A stretch of DNA of 64,000 nt, taken from the NCBI GenBank assembly GCA_012517315.1, contig JAAYVE010000021.1, forward strand, positions 1-64,000. The letters run 5' to 3'. Source of the DNA: Deltaproteobacteria bacterium. GTDB taxonomy: Bacteria; Desulfobacterota; Syntrophobacteria; Syntrophobacterales; Syntrophobacteraceae. Positions 55,626-62,216 of this stretch are shown piece after piece. Position 1 is the stretch's first letter, and each line of letters begins with the position of its first letter. The notes beneath the pieces were generated by a model. The model was not told where the DNA came from and did not search any database. It saw only the letters and a list, made by a program, of their open reading frames with translations. The position numbers were made by a program, and so were the translations under genes.

Positions 55626-57848
55626 ATGGAGAAGAAGTTAGCGGTATACATTTGTTCGGGATGTGGCCTTGGAGAAGCTCTCGACATCGAGAAGCTCAGC
55701 GGAGTTGCTACCAAGGAATGCAAGGCTGCGATCTGCAGGAGCCATCCCAACCTCTGCGGCGAGGAAGGGGTGAAGCTCATCAGGGACGACATTGCCTCCG
55801 AAGGTGTGGATCGCATGGTCATCGGAGCCTGTTCTCCCCGCGTCATGTATGATGTGTTCAATTTCGAGGGATGCGTGGTGGAACGGGCCAACCTGCGGGA
55901 ACAGGTGGTCTGGGCGCAGGAACCGGGTCACGAAGACACGCAGATGATGGCCGAAGACTATCTGCGCATGCACGCGGTGAAGGCGGACCGGAGCGAGGTC
56001 CCCGTTCCATACCAGCCCGAGCAGGAGATGTCAAAGGACATCCTGGTGGTGGGCGGTGGTGTGAGCGGCATGACCGCTGCTCTTGAAGCCGCGGAAGCAG
56101 GGTATGCGGTGACCCTCGTGGAAAAGGAAAAGGAGCTGGGAGGTTTTCAAAAGTACGTGTCCATGAAGGCGACCTTCCCCTACAAGGACATCCAGCCCAA
56201 CACCGTGAATCAGTTGATCGAGAGGGTTTCGAAGAACGACAAGATCAAGGTCATGACCGGGGCGAAGGTGGAAAAGATCGAAGGGGGCCCCTGCGTATTC
56301 AACGTGACGGTGAAACAGAACGGCACGACTTCGGATCACCATATTGGGGCTGTGGTCATGGCCGCCGGGTGGCAGCCTTATGACCCCACAAAGCTCGATC
56401 CGGTGCTGGGTTATGGCAAGTCTCCCGATGTCATCACCAACGTCCAGTTTGAACAGAAATTTCAGTCGGGGCCCATCGTTCGGCCCAGCGACGGCCAGCC
56501 CGTGAAGAACGCCGCGTTCCTGCAGTGTGCCGGCCAGAGGGACCCCGACCACCTCCCGTACTGTTCTTCCGTTTGCTGTTTCACGGCCCTGAAGCAGGCC
56601 ATCCAGATCAAGAGACAGAATGCCGACGCCAATGTGTACGTTTTCTACAAGGAGCTGAGAACCCCCGGACAGGGGGAGGACTTCTATCGGAAGGCCCAGC
56701 AGGAAGGGGTCGTGTTCCTGAGATGCCAGGCGCCGGAGGTCATCACCGGCGGCAGCCGCCTTGCGGTGGAGGGCCACGACGAACTCCTGGGCGAAAAGGT
56801 GACCGTGGAAGACCTGGATCTCGTCGTCCTGGCGACAGGGATGGTGCCTGTGGCCGCTTTTGGGGAGGACTTCAAGGTTAAGGCCCCGGGAGAAGAGGAA
56901 AAGAAGCAGGACGAGATGCAGATGACGCCGGACACCATCTTGGTTTCCGACATTCTCAACCTGCAGTACCGTCAGGGTCCCGAGATGCCGGCCCTGAGGT
57001 ATGGTTTTCCCGATTCCCACTACATCTGCTTCCCCTACGAAAGCCGCAGGACCGGTATCTACGCCGCAGGTCCCGTTCGCCGTCCCATGGGCATCGCAGC
57101 ATCCATTGAAGATGGAATGGGTGCCGCCATGAAAGCGATCCAGTGCGTGGAACTCACCAGCAAGGGACAGGCGGTCCACCCGCGGGCCGGCGACATGTCC
57201 TACCCGGAGTTCTTCATGCAGCGTTGTACCCAGTGCAAGCGTTGCACGGAGGAATGCCCCTTCGGAGCCATCAACGAGGACGAAAAGGGCAACCCTCTGC
57301 CTCAGCCAACCCGGTGCCGCCGCTGCAGCATCTGCATGGGTTCCTGTCCCGAACGCATCATCAGTTTCAAGAATTACTCGGTGGGGATGATCGGGGACAT
57401 GATCAAGTCCATCGAAGTGCCCGAGGAATACGACGAAAAGCCAAGAATTCTCGTCCTCGCCTGCGAAAACGACGCTTACCCGGCGCTGGACATGATCGGC
57501 TTGCGCCGCATGACCTACAATGCATGGGTGAGGGTCATCCAGTTGCGCTGCCTCGGTTCCCTCAACTTGGTTTGGATCGCCGATGCCCTCTCCAAGGGAA
57601 TCGACGGTATCCTCCTTCTGGGTTGCCAGCACGGCGAGGATTACCAGTGCCATTTCATCAGGGGGAGCGAACTGGCTAACATACGCCTCAGCAAGGTGAA
57701 GGAAACCCTGGACCGACTGGTTCTGGAATCGGATCGGGTGCGGTTTGAGACAGTGTCTATCATGGACTGGAACACGCTTCCCGCATTGCTGAACGAATTC
57801 GCCGACCGCCTCAACGAGGTCGGACCGAACCCCTACAAGGGTTACTAA
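55626..57848 (+). CDS. qmoB: Quinone-interacting membrane-bound oxidoreductase subunit QmoB
   Basis: The 740-residue product has an N-terminal CSGCGLGEALD region, an FAD domain (DILVVGGGVSGMTAALEAAEAG, from about 138), two ferredoxin-type clusters (CTQCKRCTEECPFGAI and CRRCSICMGSCPERI) and a C-terminal MvhD-like domain (RILVLACENDAYPALDMIG, then LRCLGSLNLVWIADALSKGIDGILLLGCQHGEDYQCHF). This domain order is that of QmoB; the MvhD-like part passes electrons between flavin and iron-sulfur partners. An AGGAGGT ribosome site precedes ATG 55626. Confidence 0.95.
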   Translation: MEKKLAVYICSGCGLGEALDIEKLSGVATKECKAAICRSHPNLCGEEGVKLIRDDIASEGVDRMVIGACSPRVMYDVFNFEGCVVERANLREQVVWAQEPGHEDTQMMAEDYLRMHAVKADRSEVPVPYQPEQEMSKDILVVGGGVSGMTAALEAAEAGYAVTLVEKEKELGGFQKYVSMKATFPYKDIQPNTVNQLIERVSKNDKIKVMTGAKVEKIEGGPCVFNVTVKQNGTTSDHHIGAVVMAAGWQPYDPTKLDPVLGYGKSPDVITNVQFEQKFQSGPIVRPSDGQPVKNAAFLQCAGQRDPDHLPYCSSVCCFTALKQAIQIKRQNADANVYVFYKELRTPGQGEDFYRKAQQEGVVFLRCQAPEVITGGSRLAVEGHDELLGEKVTVEDLDLVVLATGMVPVAAFGEDFKVKAPGEEEKKQDEMQMTPDTILVSDILNLQYRQGPEMPALRYGFPDSHYICFPYESRRTGIYAAGPVRRPMGIAASIEDGMGAAMKAIQCVELTSKGQAVHPRAGDMSYPEFFMQRCTQCKRCTEECPFGAINEDEKGNPLPQPTRCRRCSICMGSCPERIISFKNYSVGMIGDMIKSIEVPEEYDEKPRILVLACENDAYPALDMIGLRRMTYNAWVRVIQLRCLGSLNLVWIADALSKGIDGILLLGCQHGEDYQCHFIRGSELANIRLSKVKETLDRLVLESDRVRFETVSIMDWNTLPALLNEFADRLNEVGPNPYKGY

Positions 57849-58078
57849 AGAAGGCGCCAGCCTACGACCCTGGGGGACACCCGTCCCCCAGTCGCGCCGC
57901 ATTGGAAAGAACAGAAGTGTTCAAAGCCGGGCGGAGCGTTCCCTCGGACGACCGACCTGGCTTCCGCTCTCTCAAATGGAATGATCAACCTTCGTATGGT
58001 CGTGTGGGCTGCTTGACATAGGCCTTTTGGTTTGCCAGGGTTTTTGAACTTCAACTTCTGGATGTGAGGAGGCTTGGG

Positions 58079-59245
58079 ATGAGCAACAAGGTTGATCCGA
58101 ACCTGATGAAGGAACTCAAGGAGTTTGGACTTACAGACGCTTACAAATGCTACCACTGTGGAAACTGCACGGCTGTTTGCCCGCTCAGTACGCCCGAGAA
58201 CCAGTTTCCACGAAAATTCGTGCGATACATGCAACTGGGCCAGAAAGAAAAGATCCTCAGCTCTCCCGAACCCTGGCTTTGCTACTACTGCGGGACCTGT
58301 TCGGACGTCTGCCCCCGGGGAGCCGAGCCAGGCGAAACCATGATGGTGGCCAGGCGCTGGCTCACCTCCCAGTACGACTGGACAGGGTTCGCCCGCAAAT
58401 TTTATACCTCTGAACGGTTTGAAATCATTGCCATCACCATCGTTGCCATTTTGGTGGGCATTGGGCTGCTCATCTTCAACACGGGAAAGCCCAACTGGGA
58501 TCACGCCCACCTCAACTCCGTTTGGCCCTCGGACAAAATCGAACTGGCTGACCTTGGCATGGCCGCCATTCTCTCGTTTCTCCTCCTGAGCAACGTCTTC
58601 CGGTGCTATAAGTTCGTGATGGGGGACATGGCCGGAAGAATCCCGCTTCGCGTCTACGCCTCCCAGTTGAAGGAACTCATCGTCCACGTCCTCACCCAGA
58701 AGCGGTTCGGACAGTGTGAGGACAAGATGCAATGGTTTGTCCACCTCATGATCATGACGGGCTACTCCTCGGTCTTCCTTCTGGTGGTCGTGCTCATCAA
58801 CGGCCTCACCTTCGAAAACCTCAAGTTTCAGCGAGACCTCCCGGAATATGCACTCTGGCACCCCATCCGCCTGGTGGGCTATTATGCCACCTTCGCCATC
58901 ATGTACGGCACCACGTACGCCATCATCGGCCGACTCAGGAAAAGCAAGTCGGTGTATAAATATTCCCATCCCACCGACTGGATGTTCCTCATCCTCCTCC
59001 AATTGACCACCATGACGGGGATTTTTATCCATTTCACCCGCCTCCTGGATTGGCCGTTCCCCACTTATGCCCTCTACGTCATCCACATGATGGTGGCCGT
59101 TCCCATGCTGGTGCTGGAAGTGCCTTTCGCCAAGTGGGCCCACTTGGCCTACCGCCCCTTCGTTCTGTTTCTCCTCAAGGTGAAGGAGCAGTATGCCAAG
59201 GAGCAGGCGGCGGTGAGAGTTCCGTCCGTCGCCCTCGCCGATTGA
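58079..59245 (+). CDS. qmoC: Quinone-interacting membrane-bound oxidoreductase subunit QmoC
   Basis: The 388-residue product fuses an HdrC-like domain with two cysteine clusters (CYHCGNCTAVCP with C24, C27, C30, C34; and CYYCGTCSDVCPRG) to a haem-b membrane domain of HdrE/NarI type with about six helices (IIAITIVAILVGIGLLIF, FVHLMIMTGYSSVFLLVVVLIN, LYVIHMMVAVPMLVLEV) that carry several histidines suited to haem binding. It is the quinone-side subunit of Qmo. The ribosome site is GAGGAGG. A strong terminator lies 48 bp after its stop. Confidence 0.95.
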   Translation: MSNKVDPNLMKELKEFGLTDAYKCYHCGNCTAVCPLSTPENQFPRKFVRYMQLGQKEKILSSPEPWLCYYCGTCSDVCPRGAEPGETMMVARRWLTSQYDWTGFARKFYTSERFEIIAITIVAILVGIGLLIFNTGKPNWDHAHLNSVWPSDKIELADLGMAAILSFLLLSNVFRCYKFVMGDMAGRIPLRVYASQLKELIVHVLTQKRFGQCEDKMQWFVHLMIMTGYSSVFLLVVVLINGLTFENLKFQRDLPEYALWHPIRLVGYYATFAIMYGTTYAIIGRLRKSKSVYKYSHPTDWMFLILLQLTTMTGIFIHFTRLLDWPFPTYALYVIHMMVAVPMLVLEVPFAKWAHLAYRPFVLFLLKVKEQYAKEQAAVRVPSVALAD

Positions 59246-59552
59246 CGATTGGCGGGGTGGTTTCGAAACCTTGAATGCTGCAGCGCCGAACGGCCCACGG
59301 AGACCCTACGGGGGTTCCGTGGGCTTTTTCTTTCCTGCCGCCCCGAAGAAGGGGGGGAAGGTTTTCAGAAGCGCGGTCGGGTTCCGGGAGAACCGGCCGA
59401 CCTGCAGGTGCATCACCCACGGAGGGAGTCTTTGTCCCGCTGTGTTCGGTGAACGGTGGGATCACCCCTGAAAGCCCTTCCGTTCATGGCGGATTGACGG
59501 TGGCTGGATCGTAGGGGGCGGGAAACCAACGAACGGGAGGGGGTGTTTACCG
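59246..59552. other. Intergenic region after qmoC
   Basis: About 307 bp holding the qmo terminator near its left end. Beyond it nothing is recognisable apart from the GGGAGGGGG ribosome site of the next gene. Confidence 0.5.
59293..59333 (+). terminator. Intrinsic terminator of qmoABC
   Basis: GCCCACGGA (59293-59301) pairs perfectly with TCCGTGGGC (59316-59324); the loop can form an inner ACCC/GGGT stem. A run TTTTTCTTT follows immediately. This is the clearest rho-independent terminator in the window. Confidence 0.88.
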
Positions 59553-59894
59553 ATGGACGATGCATCGACATTTCTGGATGATTTCATTGACCTGCTGCCC
59601 CATCTGGATGTGGTTCATCACATACCGGGACGTGTTCGCCTGAAACTGCGCTTGTCGGGTCTCCCCGTCTTTTCCAGGATGGATGTGGACGAAGTCCTGA
59701 GGCGGATCCCCGGGCTCCTCGGCTTCAGGGTCAAGACACTGTCGCGTTCCGTGGTGGTGGACTACGACCACCAGGTTCTTCCCATGGGGCTGTGGGAGAA
59801 GATGGATCGGTTCAAACGGCAACCGGAATTGGAAGCGGAACTGCGCAGGGAATTGGGAGGGCTCTTCGCTCCCGAACTGGCGAAAGGGGGATGA
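59553..59894 (+). CDS. HMA2-like domain protein
   Basis: The 113-residue product has the HMA2-type motif HHIPGRVRLKLRLSG (about 21-35) and a following alpha/beta region (DVDEVLRRIPGLLGFRVKTLSRSVVVDYDHQVLP), the layout of small metal-binding-like domains beside P-type ATPases. There is no CxxC, so any metal would bind through other residues such as the His pair. A downstream charged helix (WEKMDRFKRQPELEAELRREL) could mediate contacts. It is the first of five same-strand genes ending in a P-type ATPase. Confidence 0.75.
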   Translation: MDDASTFLDDFIDLLPHLDVVHHIPGRVRLKLRLSGLPVFSRMDVDEVLRRIPGLLGFRVKTLSRSVVVDYDHQVLPMGLWEKMDRFKRQPELEAELRRELGGLFAPELAKGG

Positions 59895-60265
59895 ACGCCC
59901 CCGGACAATCGTTTTGCTTGGCGGGCCTCCCTTTATGGGAAGCCGCTGAATGCCCTGCAGGTCCCTTCTCCCCGCCTCACTTACGACCCCTCCCGTGACA
60001 TCGCCCTATAGGTAAGTAATGAATTTGCGGATGGACAGCCTTTTGTCCGGAACTGTACAGTATATCCTCACATCTTGGGGGATTCTCGTTGACAGGGAGG
60101 AAGGGGCTGCTGTAATTTTATGATACATTAACAGGCAGCGAGCAGGTTGTCCTATCTTTCATGTTCTTCCTCATGCCCGTGATTCCATAACCGGAAAGGC
60201 CAACGAACACGTTTTTCTGCTGCGTGGATTGGATAGAACCCAGGCCCAGCGAAAAGGAGGTCGAC
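59895..60265. other. Intergenic region in the metal-ATPase cluster
   Basis: About 370 bp without a credible gene. A possible promoter, TTGACA (60089-60094), 18 bp, TAATTT (60113-60118), lies about 150 bp upstream of the DUF5132-type gene. No operator for a known metal regulator could be recognised. Confidence 0.4.
60089..60118 (+). promoter_or_regulatory. Candidate promoter before the DUF5132-type gene
   Basis: TTGACA, 18 bp, TAATTT in the most A+T-rich stretch of the cluster. The -10 is weak; a better hexamer (TATGAT, 60119-60124) has no well-spaced -35. Confidence 0.4.
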
Positions 60266-60535
60266 ATGGCTCTTTTGGACAACGGATATCGTGTGGGGGC
60301 GGGCCTTGCCGTGGGCATCGGTGCCATTTTGCTTGCTCCGGTCCTGGTTCCGGTGGTGGCCGCGGCCGCCAAACCCATTATCAAGGCGGGCATCAAGGGG
60401 GGAATGCTTCTTTATGCCAAGACCAGGGAGATCATCGCGGAAACCCAGGAGGTGATCGAAGATCTAGCGGCTGAGGCGAAATCGGAGCTTGCCCAGGAGC
60501 AGCAGGTGGTTGTTCCCGAAGTGACCTCAGACTGA
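60266..60535 (+). CDS. DUF5132-like small membrane protein
   Basis: The 89-residue product has a long hydrophobic segment (VGAGLAVGIGAILLAPVLVPVVAAAA, about 10-35), then KPIIKAGIKGGMLLYAKTREIIAETQEVIEDLAAEAKSELAQEQ, the pattern of DUF5132 proteins seen beside metal P-type ATPase and HMA2 genes. Function unknown. The ribosome site AAAAGGAGGT is near-perfect. The next gene starts 12 bp after its stop. Confidence 0.72.
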   Translation: MALLDNGYRVGAGLAVGIGAILLAPVLVPVVAAAAKPIIKAGIKGGMLLYAKTREIIAETQEVIEDLAAEAKSELAQEQQVVVPEVTSD

Positions 60536-60547
60536 AAAAAGGCATTC

Positions 60548-61021
60548 ATGTTGCCCGATGCGTATATTTCCCATCGCACGGAGACCCGACTGCGCATCAA
60601 GATTCCTTGCAAAAGGAAAGACCGCCGCTTTTTCTCCCGGGTCACCGAGGCTCTTTCAGGGCAAGAGGGAATTGAGCGCGTGGTGGTCAACCCTCTCACG
60701 GGGAGTCTTCTACTCATCCACAGGTTGGCGCCGGGAATCGTGGAGGAAAGGTTGCGCCGAGCGCGTCTCTTCTCACTAGACGCGCCTCGGCAAGGGTCTT
60801 CCGGCCTCTTTGAAACGGTCTCGTCCGCCTTCCGCGCTGCAAACGAAACGGTGAAAGAAATCAGCCGGGGTGAGTTGGACATTGCGGGAATTGTGTTCGC
60901 AATTCTGATGTTCTCCGGACTCTATCAGATCAGCAGGGGGAATTTCATGGCCCCTGCATGGTACACGGCCTTCTGGTACGCCATGGGCATCATCATGAAG
61001 GCCGTTCCCGGTAGGGAGTGA
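60548..61021 (+). CDS. HMA2-like domain protein with C-terminal membrane region
   Basis: The 157-residue product has an HMA2-like domain at its N-terminus: AYISHRTETRLRIKIPCKRKDRRFFSRVTEALSGQEGIERVVVNPLTGSLLLIH. The HRTETRLRIKI segment aligns with HHIPGRVRLKL of the first gene and CKIKGRARYKI of the ATPase. Two hydrophobic segments follow (IAGIVFAILMFSGLYQIS and AWYTAFWYAMGIIMKAV), so the domain is tethered to the membrane. It is close behind the DUF5132-type gene and probably co-transcribed. Confidence 0.72.
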   Translation: MLPDAYISHRTETRLRIKIPCKRKDRRFFSRVTEALSGQEGIERVVVNPLTGSLLLIHRLAPGIVEERLRRARLFSLDAPRQGSSGLFETVSSAFRAANETVKEISRGELDIAGIVFAILMFSGLYQISRGNFMAPAWYTAFWYAMGIIMKAVPGRE

Positions 61022-61271
61022 TGGAGGATCACAGAGGGCATGCCCTTGTCCAGTTGCCGTTGATATGGTGGAGACGGAAGGCGCGGAAGGGCTTGCTTGT
61101 CCTTCCCCGTCGGCCCAATGCCCAGGGGGCTTTGGGTTTTCGAGGCCGTGACTTGGAAGGTGCGATCGTCTCCTGAGGGACACGACGAACCTCTCGCCCG
61201 TTCATTCCATGAAAGCGAGGTGTGGCATGGCCGTCAAGAGGGCGAGAAGCCCAAAAAGAAAGGAGGTCATC

Positions 61272-61898
61272 ATGAGTCCTGAAGAAACGACCACGAGGGG
61301 AGCCGGCGAAATGATCAGCAAGGCCGGCGCCGCTGTCAAAGACGGCGTGATCGGTGGTCTGAAGGGAATCTATGAAATCGAATCGCAGATCTTCAGCCTG
61401 GTGCGCAACACGGTCTCGGACGCCCTCAAAACGACGGGAACGGTGGCCGGGGAGGCCCTGAACGTCACGAGGGATGTGCTCAAGGGGACCATCAAGGCGA
61501 GCGAGGAGGTGGGAACCGGGCTGGTGCAAAGTGCCAAGAGCGTGGCCAAGGGATTGATCATGGGTGTCCACGACGTGGGAGGGGACATCCTGTCCACGGC
61601 AAAGCAGGCAATCATGGGAGCCATAAAGGGTGCCGCGGAGGTGGGAGCGGACGTGGGCCAGGTTGCCAGAAACACCGCCGAGGGGATTCTTGAAGCGGCC
61701 AAGGAAGTGGGAGCCAACGTGGCAGAGGTTGCCAAGGTGACGGTGAACGGTGCCATTGAAGCGGCCGGTTCCGTGGGGACCAGTACGGTCAAGGCCGTCA
61801 AGGACGTCTTGGTGGGGGCTGTGGAAGGCGTCAAGGAAGTGGTGGGTGCCGCCTTGCCCAAATCCCGGGGTTCGGGGTCGAGCCCCGGCCCTTCTTAA
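61272..61898 (+). CDS. Protein of six tandem 22-residue amphipathic repeats
   Basis: The 208-residue product has no signal peptide and no continuous membrane helix. From residue 60 to 192 it is six back-to-back 22-residue units (the last has 23), each ending V-G and with small residues at fixed spacing: GEALNVTRDVLKGTIK..VG, TGLVQSAKSVAKGLIM..VG, GDILSTAKQAIMGAIK..VG, ADVGQVARNTAEGILE..VG, ANVAEVAKVTVNGAIE..VG, TSTVKAVKDVLVGAVE..VG. Twenty-two (2 x 11) is the repeat length of apolipoprotein-type amphipathic helices that lie on lipid surfaces. Ribosome site AAAGGAGGT is very strong, implying high expression. Function unknown; the neighbours suggest a membrane-surface role in metal handling. 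Confidence 0.75.
   Translation: MSPEETTTRGAGEMISKAGAAVKDGVIGGLKGIYEIESQIFSLVRNTVSDALKTTGTVAGEALNVTRDVLKGTIKASEEVGTGLVQSAKSVAKGLIMGVHDVGGDILSTAKQAIMGAIKGAAEVGADVGQVARNTAEGILEAAKEVGANVAEVAKVTVNGAIEAAGSVGTSTVKAVKDVLVGAVEGVKEVVGAALPKSRGSGSSPGPS
61449..61847 (+). repeat. Six tandem 66-bp coding repeats
   Basis: Units begin at 61449, 61515, 61581, 61647, 61713 and 61779 and encode the 22-residue helix repeats described for the host gene. They are diverged at DNA level, so this is an old, selected protein repeat rather than a recent tandem duplication. Confidence 0.8.
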
Positions 61899-62216
61899 GA
61901 ATCCAAAGCCGCCCCAGTTCTGGGTGAAGTCAAGCGATCACGATTTCCCGGGAACGGCACGGTCCCTCCATTGCGTCCTCTTCCTTTCCCAGGACGTCTG
62001 TGCCGTTTCATTGCGGAGAATTGACTGTTCCGTGCGGCCTTTGGGGACCGACACGGCAACGCCTCTTCGCCCATCCGGATATAACGATTTCGATCATCAC
62101 CGATGTCGATTCTATTCTCATGCCCTGGCAGGTGAGGGATTCCTCTCTTTCCAGGGCGCCTATCCCGCCCGAGTTTTCCCATAAGGGAATGAGGGCATGG
62201 AAGGCTCCGTCCCGCC
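61899..62216. other. Intergenic region before the P-type ATPase gene
   Basis: About 318 bp. No terminator with a T-run, no clear promoter and no credible short gene were found. Confidence 0.4.

Noticed and set aside
56031-57902. 623-codon minus-strand frame over qmoB
   Set aside because: It is antisense to a fully motif-complete qmoB; the frame is open only because of codon bias.
57845-59143. 432-codon minus-strand frame over qmoC
   Set aside because: Antisense to qmoC with its cysteine clusters and helices; no domain in the shadow product.
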